DNA from: JAGXSE01 sp040757295
Lineage (GTDB): Bacteria > Bacillota > PH28-bin88
Assembly (NCBI GenBank): GCA_040757295.1
Contig: JBFLXH010000006.1
Coordinates: 38,263 to 102,262, forward strand
DNA length: 64,000 nucleotides
Direction of reading: 5' to 3'
Both the position numbers and the translations under genes were made by a program. Each line of letters opens with the position of its first letter. Within the stretch, counting starts at the first letter, position 1. Below, one piece after another: positions 24,482 to 33,600 of the stretch. A model generated the notes under the pieces. That model had not been told where the DNA came from. It saw only the letters and a list, made by a program, of their open reading frames with translations, and made no database searches.

Positions 24482-24503
24482 GTTGAACCGATTTTGGTTC
24501 GGG
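24482..24503. promoter_or_regulatory. Dyad upstream of the sigma-54 promoter (candidate enhancer site)
   Basis: TTGAACCGATTTTGGTTCGG contains GAACC and GGTTC arms around 6 bp, centred about 135 bp upstream of the -24 element. Position and symmetry fit an activator binding site for the PAS-AAA-Fis protein. Confidence 0.45.
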
Positions 24504-24625
24504 GCTAAGACTGGATTTGCTTCGGAAATGGCGCAAGTATCAGCAAGTCTGTGTTACTTTTCCCCATGACAAAGCAAAAACATTGAAAAGTCAAAAATTA
24601 CAAACAGTTCCTAATTATTAGAAGC

Positions 24626-24642
24626 TTGGCACAGATCTTGCA
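24626..24642 (+). promoter_or_regulatory. Sigma-54 (-24/-12) promoter
   Basis: TTGGCACAGATCTTGCA is a perfect match to TGGCAC-N5-TTGCA. It lies 83 bp before the permease gene and directly after the sigma-54 activator gene. Confidence 0.88.
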
Positions 24643-24724
24643 TTGTCCTTGTTTTAGGGCTAAATATTTGCAGAAGGGAGGTTATCCTTTAAGAACGGCC
24701 CAAAAATAGACAGGAGGAGAAAGG

Positions 24725-26125
24725 ATGGCCATTGGTTTTTCCAGTGCAAGGCGTGAATTCGGAAAAGAGCAGCCATTTGTTCCGCTAGGGATTTTTAAGC
24801 TGCGCCTTCCTTTTATTCATTATCAAGTGGAAATACCCGAAGTAATACAAGCCTTATTCATGTTTGTAACAGGATTGGCGGCAACCCAATTTTTGCAGGA
24901 TAATTTTGGAATCCCTTTTGAAATGGCCTTGGCCATCGTACTTTTTCACGAAATTACTTATTGTCTGCACCAGCTTTTGGGTGATCCCATTATCTCAGGT
25001 TGGATCACTCCGGCAATTCCTCTTACGGTTGCTTTCTTGGGAACCTATGCTATGGGAATCGACCGGCTTCATGCTTTGATAGCGCTGCAAATAATCGTTG
25101 GTTTAATGTTTTTGTTTTTGGGAACTACGGGTCTGGCGAAAAAAATTCTTGATGTAACGGCCAATTCCATCAAGGCGGGTATTATTTTAGGGGCTGGGAT
25201 AGCAGGATTGATAGGAAAGTATGGTTTCTTGCCGGTACAAAACGGCGGGATGGGATTTTTTAAATTTCCTTATAGTTTTTCCGCTGGGCTCTTGGTAGCA
25301 TTTTTCTTGCTCTATTCCGCAGGTTTTAAGGAAATGAAAAGGCAGGGAGCCTTTATAGGCCCGCTGGCTAAGTACGGCATGGTTCCTGGTATAATCGTAG
25401 CTATGGCGGTAGGGTTCTTAACAAAGGAGGTTCCTCTGCCCAAAATAACCGACTGGGGATTTTTCTTACCTCCGATAAAGCAAGTTATCACAGATTGGTC
25501 AGTTTTTGGTGTGGGTCTCCCTTCATTGCAGATGTTTGTTGCAGCCGTCCCCATGGCAATCGTGGCTTATGTTATTGCTTTCGGTGATATTATCATTGGA
25601 CAGACGGTTATTGAACGGGCTAACGAAGCTCGGCCGGATGAACTAATTGATATGAACACCAATAGAACCAATATCCTGTGTGGGGTCCGAAACATTATCG
25701 AGGGCGCCTTGGCTGCTACAATTACTCTGGCCGGTCCCCTTTGGGCGGCGATGACAGTAGCGGTTGCTGAACGGTATAAACAAGGGCGTGAAGCCATGGA
25801 TTCCATTTTTGGAGGAGCTGGAACCTTCAATATCATGAAATTTGTCTGTATACTTTGGCTGCCCTTGGTATTTATCTTCAAACCCATATTGCCATTGGCG
25901 ATTTCCCTCACGGTAATGGTTCAGGGTTTTGCCTGTTTCTACATTGCCATGGAAATGTTGCAGACAAACGAGGAGCGGGGAGTTGCCGGGTGTATTGCTG
26001 CGGTCCTGGCTGTTAAAGGGGCTACATATGGGCTGGCAATTGGTATTATTCTTTGGTTGGTAATTCAAAAACTAGGGTTAAACCCTGTTGTATCACCTGC
26101 GGCAACGGTCAACAATAAACAATAA
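24725..26125 (+). CDS. Polytopic membrane permease, NCS2/UraA-fold-like
   Basis: This 466-residue integral membrane protein has about 12 hydrophobic segments. The segments ITPAIPLTVAFL, AGIILGAGIAGLIGKYG and FGDIIIGQTVIERANEARPDE recall the nucleobase/ascorbate (NCS2) and SulP-like permease fold, but I do not recognise a close family and the substrate is unknown. It starts ATG behind AGGAGGAGAAAGG, under the sigma-54 promoter and followed by an iron alcohol dehydrogenase. The context suggests uptake of the alcohol, polyol or acid that the dehydrogenase processes. Confidence 0.6.
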   Translation: MAIGFSSARREFGKEQPFVPLGIFKLRLPFIHYQVEIPEVIQALFMFVTGLAATQFLQDNFGIPFEMALAIVLFHEITYCLHQLLGDPIISGWITPAIPLTVAFLGTYAMGIDRLHALIALQIIVGLMFLFLGTTGLAKKILDVTANSIKAGIILGAGIAGLIGKYGFLPVQNGGMGFFKFPYSFSAGLLVAFFLLYSAGFKEMKRQGAFIGPLAKYGMVPGIIVAMAVGFLTKEVPLPKITDWGFFLPPIKQVITDWSVFGVGLPSLQMFVAAVPMAIVAYVIAFGDIIIGQTVIERANEARPDELIDMNTNRTNILCGVRNIIEGALAATITLAGPLWAAMTVAVAERYKQGREAMDSIFGGAGTFNIMKFVCILWLPLVFIFKPILPLAISLTVMVQGFACFYIAMEMLQTNEERGVAGCIAAVLAVKGATYGLAIGIILWLVIQKLGLNPVVSPAATVNNKQ

Positions 26126-26226
26126 TTAGATGCATTAAATTGTTTTGGCTCTGAAGGAAGTGGTGGGCACTCCATCGAAATCAATAAAGAACCCGAGCAA
26201 TAATAGCCGAACAGGAGGGATAGTCG

Positions 26227-27384
26227 TTGCCGTATGCTGATTTTTCGTTTTCAGTCCCGGGGCAGGTCCGTTTTGGGGTTGGTATTATAAAACAGCTCCC
26301 CGCCGAATTGGAGAAAAACGGAATTAATAACGTATTGGTTGTTTCCGATCCTGGGGTGGTAAAAGCCGGCCTGCCGGATGAAATGTTTGCTTTATTCAGG
26401 GAGGCTGGGATTGGCTTCACTTTGTTTGACCAGGTGGAACCCAATCCAAGTGTGGAAACAGTTGTTAAGGCCTTGGAAGCGTACCAGGAAAACGGTTGCC
26501 AGGGAATGGTGGCCTTCGGTGGAGGAAGCCCTATTGACACTGCTAAAGCCTTGGGGGTTCTGGCTACTAATGGGGGCGAATTAACTCAATATGAAGGGGT
26601 AGGAAAGTTTAAAAATCCGCCGCCTCCTTTGTGGGTGATCCCCACAACGGCTGGTACAGGCAGCGAGGCAACCCCTTTTGCAGTCATTACCCATCGGCAG
26701 ACAAATTACAAGTTTCCGGTTGCTGGTCCTTCGTTAATTCCTCGCTTAGCCCTATTGGATCCGACCCTGATCACGACCCTGCCACCTCATGTTGCGGCAT
26801 CTACCGGCATGGATGCACTTACTCATGCCATCGAATCTTATCTTTCTCTAGCGGCACATCCGTTTTCAGAGTGCATGTCGGAGAAAGCGATTGCTTTGGT
26901 GGGCCGGCATCTCAGGAATTTTGTCGCTAACCGCCAGGATTTGGAGGCTGCCGGGGGAATGCTTCTGGCAAGTCTTTTTGGCGGAATAGCCTTTGCCCAT
27001 GCCCGGTTGGGTTTGGTCCATGCAATGGCCCATCCTCTTGGGGGTTTCTTTAATGTGCCCCATGGAGTGGCCAATGCTGTGCTGCTGCCTTATGTAATGC
27101 AGTTTAATCTGCTGGCTGACAAGGGCAAGTACGAACGGATTGCCCAGTTGCTGGGTGAGGACTTGAATGGTTTATCATCCGCGGAGCGGGCTCAAAAGGC
27201 GGTTGAAGCTGTAGAGACTTTAAACAGGGACTTGGGCATTCCTGCCAAGATTTCAGCTGTCGGGGTTAAGAAGGAAGCCATTCCCCAGATGGCAGTTGAC
27301 ACAATGAAAAGCGGCAACGTGAAAGTTAATCCCAGGCAAGCCGTCATGGAAGACGTAATCCGGCTGTTTGAACTGGCCTATTAA
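26227..27384 (+). CDS. Iron-containing alcohol dehydrogenase
   Basis: This 385-residue group III (Fe-ADH) dehydrogenase has the NAD-binding GGGSPIDTAKALG, GTGSEATPFAVIT, and the metal site formed by Asp and His in MDALTHAIESY and two further His in HAMAHPLGGFFNVPHG. It is about 50% similar by eye to the second Fe-ADH at 53189. The start is TTG behind AGGAGGG. Likely cotranscribed with the permease from the sigma-54 promoter; it ends at a strong terminator. Confidence 0.93.
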   Translation: MPYADFSFSVPGQVRFGVGIIKQLPAELEKNGINNVLVVSDPGVVKAGLPDEMFALFREAGIGFTLFDQVEPNPSVETVVKALEAYQENGCQGMVAFGGGSPIDTAKALGVLATNGGELTQYEGVGKFKNPPPPLWVIPTTAGTGSEATPFAVITHRQTNYKFPVAGPSLIPRLALLDPTLITTLPPHVAASTGMDALTHAIESYLSLAAHPFSECMSEKAIALVGRHLRNFVANRQDLEAAGGMLLASLFGGIAFAHARLGLVHAMAHPLGGFFNVPHGVANAVLLPYVMQFNLLADKGKYERIAQLLGEDLNGLSSAERAQKAVEAVETLNRDLGIPAKISAVGVKKEAIPQMAVDTMKSGNVKVNPRQAVMEDVIRLFELAY

Positions 27385-27388
27385 GATT

Positions 27389-27430
27389 AACAGCCCTTTC
27401 CTTACGTAAGAAGGGAAAGGGCTGTTGCTT
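27389..27430 (+). terminator. Terminator after the Fe-ADH gene
   Basis: AACAGCCCTTTCC pairs with GGAAAGGGCTGTT across a 12-nt loop, followed by GCTTTTGTT. Symmetry may let it also serve the convergent chemoreceptor gene. Confidence 0.85.
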
Positions 27431-27433
27431 TTG

Positions 27434-28297
27434 TTACTTTAACGAGGCCAGCCGCATCGCCAGGGATGCCAGGTCGTCAGAGGTTTGTTTCAGTTTCTGG
27501 GTGCTGCTGGCGACCTCATGGGTGGAGGTTGCCTGGCTGGCTGTTACAACCCTTGCATCTTCTATCCCGGCAATAATTTGGTTAACCGACAAATTGATAT
27601 TCCCCAGGATTTGCCCGATCTGGTCTGCAGATGCTGAGCTGTTTTCCGCAAGTTTGCGCACTTCCTGAGCTACCACCGTAAACCCCCGGCCTTGTTCCCC
27701 TGCCCGAGCTGCCTCAATGGCGGCATTCAATCCCAACAGTTTGGTTTGATCAGCAACCATCCTGATAAAGCGGAGAATTTTATCAGTTTCATCCAGGTGG
27801 TTTTGAGCCAGCATAGCTACTTGGGTTAATTTAGTCTGCTGTAGAGCCGTCTTTTCCGCGCTTTCAGCGATTTGTGAAGTTGCGTTGACCAATTGGCGGA
27901 TGGTGTTGGTTAGAAGTTCGGCCATTGATGCCAGCTCTTGGGCTTGCGCATGCAGGTGGGCTGCCATTTCTTCTTTAGCCTGAACAAGGTACATCATTAA
28001 TTTCGCCACATGGGAATCGACCAGGGTAGTCTCCGGGCGCAAGGAACCCTTGATTGCTTCCAGCACTTTGGCGCTGCCGGTTGCCTCAATAACGATGTCC
28101 AGCCCAGGCTGGCTTAAAAAGTCTGCAAAGCGGGTGCTGGTAGGTACTTTCAGTTGCTGGGCAAGCTGCATGCCGGGAGCATGGGGGTCTACGTCTGCCA
28201 GCCCAATAACCTCAATGTCTGGCAGGCCGTGAAAAACCCGCAGGATTGAGGTGCCTCCTTTGCCGCCTCCTACAATGGCAATCCTGATGACGGTCAT
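27434..28297 (-). CDS. Soluble chemoreceptor: Rossmann-fold domain fused to MCP signalling domain
   Basis: This protein has about 287 residues with no membrane segment. Residues about 1-125 form a NAD(P)-type Rossmann domain (IRIAIVGGGKGGTSILRVF; VIGLADVDPHAPG; DIVIEATG), like the nucleotide domain of homoserine dehydrogenase or Gfo/Idh enzymes, without a catalytic half. Residues about 130-287 form an MCP coiled coil with the conserved hairpin LGLNAAIEAARAGEQGRGFTVV...VRKLAENS. It would report cytoplasmic nucleotide or redox state to CheA/CheW. ATG 28297 is chosen (RBS GAGGCG); the frame runs on to 28363. No methylation or CheW genes are nearby. Confidence 0.88.
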   Translation of the reverse strand: MTVIRIAIVGGGKGGTSILRVFHGLPDIEVIGLADVDPHAPGMQLAQQLKVPTSTRFADFLSQPGLDIVIEATGSAKVLEAIKGSLRPETTLVDSHVAKLMMYLVQAKEEMAAHLHAQAQELASMAELLTNTIRQLVNATSQIAESAEKTALQQTKLTQVAMLAQNHLDETDKILRFIRMVADQTKLLGLNAAIEAARAGEQGRGFTVVAQEVRKLAENSSASADQIGQILGNINLSVNQIIAGIEDARVVTASQATSTHEVASSTQKLKQTSDDLASLAMRLASLK

Positions 28298-28442
28298 ATA
28301 AGTTCGCCTCTTTTCGCCATAGTCTGTCAAGATGGCAAAAGATTTCCACACCGGCATGGGCAAATCCTGTCGTAAGAACTTGATTCAAAAAAAATCTATT
28401 GCTTTTTGCCATTTTGTTGCTTGAGGTTTCAATCAGCCTCAG

Positions 28443-28471
28443 GTATACAAAAAGGAGATCTGAACAAAATA
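28443..28471 (+). promoter_or_regulatory. Candidate SigG-type forespore promoter
   Basis: GTATA and CAAAATA are separated by 17 bp, close to the forespore SigG pattern (GHATR and CATWHTA). The site lies just upstream of the DUF1657-DUF421-SpoVAC genes, whose homologues are forespore expressed. Confidence 0.4.
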
Positions 28472-28492
28472 TTTTCGTGGAGGTGACAAAAA

Positions 28493-28696
28493 GTGACAGT
28501 AGCCGGGCAGGTTAAGCAGACTTTAGCCAGTCTGAAGGGTGCTAAGGCAACCCTAGATATTTTTGCCTCTTTCGAGAAAACAGAGGCGAAGCAAGTATTC
28601 GAACGTAATACCGAGCGCATTGGCAAGGTGATTAACGAACTGGAAAAAAGGCTGCAAGCTCTTGAATTTGAAGAGCCCCAATATAAAGGTTTTTAG
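28493..28696 (+). CDS. DUF1657 domain protein
   Basis: This 67-residue protein covers the entire DUF1657 family: VKQTLASLKGAKATLDIFA at the front and the family-typical EEPQYKGF end. Such proteins are encoded with SpoVA and YetF-like membrane proteins in spore-forming Firmicutes; their function is unknown. The start is GTG behind GGAGGTG. It is the first gene of the sporulation trio. Confidence 0.88.
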   Translation: MTVAGQVKQTLASLKGAKATLDIFASFEKTEAKQVFERNTERIGKVINELEKRLQALEFEEPQYKGF

Positions 28697-28738
28697 AATA
28701 GGCTTAGATAGTTCAGATAATTGATAAGGAGATAAGCT

Positions 28739-29596
28739 ATGCCGGACGCATTAAGAGTTTTCCTAAGCTCAACCGGATTATTTGTCCTCGTTTTGTTTTT
28801 AGTTCGCCTGATCGGAAAACGCCAAACCTCCCAGCTAACCTTTTTCGATTTTGTTAACGTTGTTGTTATAGGGGTTTTAGCCGGCGCTACTTCCCTCAAC
28901 CTGATTGGGATTATGGAAGGACTAATTGCCCTGGCTGTTTGGACCCTTTTCCCCATGGCTATATACTGGGCGGCCATTAAGTACAAGGCTGTGCGGGACA
29001 TTGTACAGGGGAAAGAAACTGTCCTGATTAATCACGGAAAGATTTTGGAAGATAAACTGCTGGAGGCCCGCCTTACACCGGAAGACCTGATAAGCCAACT
29101 GCGAAGGAAAAATGTGTTTAAGACTGCAGACGTTGAATTTGCTGTAATGGAGCCTTCCGGCGAGGTCAGCGTGATGCTAAAAAAGGAAAACCAGCCCGCC
29201 ACAGCCAAGACCTTAGGGCTAAACATAGGACAAGAAAGCGTACCTCAAACCGTCATGCTGGATGGCATCATTATGGATGAAGCCCTTACAGCAATTGGAT
29301 TAAACAGGAATTGGCTGCATTTAGAGCTGGAAAAAGCGGGGGTTGCGCCGGAGAATGTCTTTATTGCCCAGGTTGATTCCGTTGGCCAGCTTTATTTGGA
29401 CTTGTTTGACGATGCTATTCAAGTTCCGCAACCACAAACCAAAGAACTGGTCTATGCTACCTTAAAGCAATGTGAGGCAGCTCTGGAGACTTACGCTCTA
29501 AGTACTTTGAACCAAGAGGCAAAAAAGATGTACAGCCAGTCTGCTAGAGAACTGGCCGAAGCCGCCAGGGAGCTGGAGCCGCTCTTAAAAAGGTAG
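28739..29596 (+). CDS. DUF421 (YetF-like) membrane protein
   Basis: This 285-residue protein has three N-terminal membrane helices (about 5-80) followed by the cytoplasmic DUF421 domain (KETVLINHGKILEDKL...LISQLRRKNVF...DVEFAVMEPSGEVSVMLK) and a helical C-terminal extension. YetF-like proteins of spore-forming bacteria occur with SpoVA components and may influence germination, but their mechanism is unknown. It lies 42 bp after the DUF1657 gene and 11 bp before spoVAC. Confidence 0.9.
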   Translation: MPDALRVFLSSTGLFVLVLFLVRLIGKRQTSQLTFFDFVNVVVIGVLAGATSLNLIGIMEGLIALAVWTLFPMAIYWAAIKYKAVRDIVQGKETVLINHGKILEDKLLEARLTPEDLISQLRRKNVFKTADVEFAVMEPSGEVSVMLKKENQPATAKTLGLNIGQESVPQTVMLDGIIMDEALTAIGLNRNWLHLELEKAGVAPENVFIAQVDSVGQLYLDLFDDAIQVPQPQTKELVYATLKQCEAALETYALSTLNQEAKKMYSQSARELAEAARELEPLLKR

Positions 29597-29607
29597 GAGG
29601 GAGAACA

Positions 29608-30087
29608 ATGTCTAACAAAAAAAAGAAGAAGCTGACTCCGGTGCAGCAAGAGTATCATTCCTTTTCTAAGGAGAGGGAGCCAAAACGCCCTGTTTTAGCC
29701 AATTGTTTTAGGGCGTTTCTGGTGGGCGGCACCATTTGCCTCATCGGCCAGGGAGTGACGGACTTTTTCATTTGGAATTTCGATTTCACCGAGAAAACGG
29801 CAGGCAGTCCGACGGTTGCTGTAATGGTTTTTCTCTCAGTGGTACTAACCGCATTGGGCGTCTACGATCATATCGCTCAGTGGGCCGGTGCCGGCACAGC
29901 GGTACCCGTAACGGGCTTTGCCAATAGCATTGCCTCAGCGGCAATTGAACACAGGAGCGAGGGGTTTGTCTTGGGTGTCGGTGGAAATATGTTCAAGCTG
30001 GCCGGCTCAGTAATCGTATTTGGGGTGTTTTCCGCTTTTGTTATTGCTTTAATCAAGACGACACTAAGTATATTGATGGCCTCATAG
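29608..30087 (+). CDS. spoVAC: Stage V sporulation protein AC
   Basis: This 159-residue inner-spore-membrane protein has four hydrophobic segments and SpoVAC landmarks (RAFLVGGTICLIGQ; GVYDHIAQWAGAGTAVPVTGFANS; EHRSEGFVLGVGGNMFKLAG). SpoVAC is the mechanosensitive subunit of the dipicolinate channel. The usual next genes, spoVAD and spoVAE, are missing: an ABC ATPase relic follows at 4 bp on the other strand, so the cluster appears truncated or is a stand-alone accessory set. Confidence 0.93.
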   Translation: MSNKKKKKLTPVQQEYHSFSKEREPKRPVLANCFRAFLVGGTICLIGQGVTDFFIWNFDFTEKTAGSPTVAVMVFLSVVLTALGVYDHIAQWAGAGTAVPVTGFANSIASAAIEHRSEGFVLGVGGNMFKLAGSVIVFGVFSAFVIALIKTTLSILMAS

Positions 30088-30090
30088 CCA

Positions 30091-30303
30091 TTAGTATTTA
30101 GCCGCTGGTTGCCGGGCGGAGAGACCGGCAAAGCTGCTGCCGGCCAGGATATGACTGAAAAAGGCCTTTAAAAAAGGAGTGGTGGGTTTCTTCAACATTT
30201 GCAGCGGGTCTCCATCCTGAACAATAGTGCCCTGCTCAAGGACAACCAACCTGTTGGCATAGAAGGGAATACCCTCCGCATCATGGGTGACAAAGATTTG
30301 TCA
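30091..30303 (-). pseudogene. C-terminal relic of an ABC importer ATPase
   Basis: The minus strand reads QIFVTHDAEGIPFYANRL, then VVLEQGTIVQDGDPLQML, and ends QPAAKY-stop. This contains the switch-His (VTHD) and the post-D-loop segment of an importer ATPase (molybdate/tungstate or amino-acid type). Walker A, signature and Walker B are absent, and a stop precedes the surviving part. A separate start region (AGGAGG then ATG near 30353) precedes it out of frame, consistent with an internal deletion. Confidence 0.7.
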
Positions 30304-30678
30304 CTTTTGTGCTTTTTATCACCTGTTCCAATTTGTTCATAAACCTTTTAAACATATCGGTTTTTCCCTCCTAAGCAAAAAAGCTTGCTCATTCAGCGTA
30401 GGTAGTGAACCAGGCAATATGTCTGAAAAAGACCTGACGAAACTCTACCTACCCTTACTAAAGATTCCTCCTTATAATTCCTTCTGATATTTTCAATTTT
30501 TATTGTTTCAGATTGCCTAACGGGTACCACACCCTAGAAGGGTTAATTTCTAATTAGGTCGAATTATATATTGGGAATATTTTCAAATTGGGAGGATCGG
30601 AGGGCAGCAGGTATTATTTGGCCCAAAGTTGGAGAAAAAGAATAGATAGGAGTTTATCAAAGGTTAGGAGTGTAGTTC
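30304..30678. other. Intergenic region with a composite hairpin
   Basis: This 375-bp region has no supported gene. GTAGGTAG (30398-30405) and CTACCTAC (30445-30452) enclose CAGG/CCTG and GTCT/AGAC pairs, giving a stacked hairpin that could be an RNA leader on the minus strand, since AGGAGG plus ATG and an AAGC-rich palindrome follow it there. The class is unidentified. The last 150 bp, A/T-rich, lead into the long activase gene on the plus strand. Confidence 0.35.
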
Positions 30679-33600
30679 ATGAATAGAAGAAATGTTATTG
30701 GAGTATGTATTGGGGCCTCCAATGTGAAGTTAATCAGCGGCTGTATTGATCACGGAAGGTTTCTTCCACTAAAACAGGTTATAAAAGCCCATGAGGGTAA
30801 TGCGAGGCTGGTCTTGGAAGCCTTGTTGGCCGAGCATGTTTTGCCGGGAGACCTGGTGGCGGTCACCGGGCGCAAACTGAAAGAACAGGTGCTTCTGCCG
30901 GCGCTGGCTGAACCGGAAGCCACGGAAGCAGCCTATTGGTTTTTACGGGATAAAACTCCGCCGGTAGAGGCAATTGTCAGCGCTGGGGGCGAAACCTTTA
31001 TGGTATATGAGCTGGACAAAGCCGGGCGGATTGCTGCAGTTCATACAGGAAATAAATGTGCCTCCGGCACCGGCGAGTTCTTCCTGCAACAAGTCCGCCG
31101 GATGGATCTTGCCCCGGAAGATGCCCTATCGTTGGCTGACCTGGAACAACCTTATAAGGTCGCCGGACGGTGTTCTGTTTTCACCAAGAGTGACTGCACC
31201 CATGCCTTGAATAAAGGAGTGCCCAAGGGCCGGGTGGTAGCAGGACTATGCCGGATGATGGCGGCCAAGATTGCTGAGCTTTTAGCTAAAACCGGGGCCA
31301 AAGGGGTAATGGTTATTGGGGGGACGGCCCAGAACAGGGCGATGATTGAATACCTTCGAAGAGAAGGTTATGAAGTAATTCTCCCACAGTATGCTGAACT
31401 TTTTGAGGCCTTAGGGGCTGCTGTTTGGGCGGCGGTTAACAGTGAACCCTGGTCCGGAGGCAGCCTGTTTAAACCCAATGTCTCGTCTTTTAAATTTTTG
31501 GAGCCGCTGTCCACCCATCAACACCGGGTTAGTTTTAAAGAGCAACCTTGGGGGCAAGCTGCTCCCGTGGGGGAATATATTATTGGACTGGATGTGGGGT
31601 CGACAACAACGAAAGCCGTTTTAGTGGATGTAAAAGAGCGGGTCATTGTTGCCGGAACCTACCTCCGTACCAATGGCGACCCTGTTGCAGCCTCCCGGCA
31701 GTGTTACCGCGAACTAGCTGAACAGGTGCCAGCAGGGATACGAATTATTGGCCTTGGCGTTACTGGTTCCGGCAGGCAGATTGCCGGTCTACATGCGCTG
31801 ACCAGGGGGATAGTAAATGAAATAGTCGCCCATACAACTGCTGCAGTATACTGGGACGCAGAGGTCGATACGATTTTCGAAATTGGCGGTCAGGACGCTA
31901 AATACACTTATATTAATAACGGGGTCCCTTCTGATTATGCCATGAATGAGGCCTGTTCTGCCGGCACCGGTTCGTTCCTGGAAGAAGCCGCCCGCGAATC
32001 CCTGGACATGGCTACAGAGGAGATTTGCTTTCATGCCCTGCAGGGGGTCAAACCGCCGAATTTCAATGACCAGTGTGCGGCATTTATCAGTAGCGACGTA
32101 AAGACGGCTATCCAGGAAGGCCTCGCCGGTGATGATATTGCTGCCGGCCTGGTATACTCAATTTGTCTGAACTACATTAACCGGGTTAAAGGTAGCAGGC
32201 CTGTTGGACGGAAGATTTTCATGCAGGGCGGTGTCTGTTACAATAGGGCGGTGCCTGTGGCTATGGCTGCCATTACGGGGAGAGAAATAATTGTTCCACC
32301 GGATCCAGGCTTGATGGGGGCTTTTGGAGTGGCCTTGGAGGTCTTGCGCAAGTTGGAAGAGGGGCTCCTGTCCCGGAGTTCTTATGACCTGGCGGAATTG
32401 GCGGCCAGGCCAGTGGAGTACGGGCAGCCTTTCGTTTGCGGTGGGGGTAGGGAAAAGTGCGACCGGAAATGCACCATCGCCCGCATCAAAATTGCTGGCA
32501 AGTCCTACCCCTTTGGCGGCGCCTGCAATAAATACTACAATGAACGAATGCAGCTTAACCACGATGGTTCTGCCCTGGATTTGGTTGTCAGGCGGCAGCG
32601 GCTGCTTTTCGACCGGCCAACAATCCCTGCCAAGCCCAATGGCCTGCGGGTAGGAATTAGCTCTTCCCTGATGACTAACAATCTTTATCCGTTTTACCAC
32701 GCTTTTTTTACTACTTTGGGCTTTGAAATTGTGCTGGCGGATGAGCCCGATGCGGATGGCCTCGAGCGGCGCGGAGCCGCTTTTTGCCATCCAGTGGATT
32801 TAGCCCATGGCTTTATGTTGAACCTGATCCGCAAAAAGCCCGATTATATCTTCTTGCCTCATGTTCAGGGATTACCGGTAGTTAACGGTATTCATGCTAC
32901 TGCTACCTGTCCCTTTGTCCAAGCTGAGCCTTATATTTTAAATACTGCCTTCCAAGAAGACCTAAAAGGCATCAAGGTCCTGGCACCGGTCCTGGCTATG
33001 CTTAATAGCTATGAGGATTGTGAAAAGGATATGGTTAAACTGGGCTTGCGGCTGGGAGCTGGACGGCGTGCGGCTAAGGAGGCTTTTGCCGCTGCGGTTT
33101 TTGCGCAAAAGGAGTTTAATCGAGAGTTAAAACGGTTGGGGACGGAGGCATTGGTAGAGTTAGAACAAGGCAACCATTCCCTTGGCGTAGTCCTTTTTGG
33201 ACGCTCCTACAATGCTTTTGCCAGCGTGGCTAACATGGGGATCCCCCACAAATTTGCTACCAGGGGGGTAATGATCATCCCTCACGATATGCTGGACTTG
33301 GAACAGGAAGAACCAATACCCAAAATGTACTGGTCAACAGGGATGGGCATCCTGAAAGCGGCCAAGTTAGTAAAAGCCCATCCCAAACTATTCGGAGCTT
33401 ATATCACCAGCTTCAGTTGCGGCCCCGACTCCTTTGTGATTAATTACTTCCGAGAAATCATGGGTGAAAAACCATCTTTGACCCTGGAACTAGATGCCCA
33501 TACGGCAGATGCAGGGGTAGATACCCGGGTGGAGGCGTTTCTGGACGTAGCCGGGAGTTATTTGACCAAAGCCCGCCGGCCGCTTCAGGACAAGCAGGAC

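Noticed and set aside
24725..26125. Firm assignment as xanthine/uracil permease
   Set aside because: Only fold-level resemblance; family-specific motifs are not clear and the alcohol dehydrogenase context does not support a nucleobase.
30287..30487. 66-codon plus-strand frame
   Set aside because: No ribosome site; it crosses the composite hairpin and the antisense ATPase relic.
32158..32790. 210-codon frame antisense to the activase gene
   Set aside because: Composition typical of an antisense frame; the sense strand carries clear ATPase motifs.
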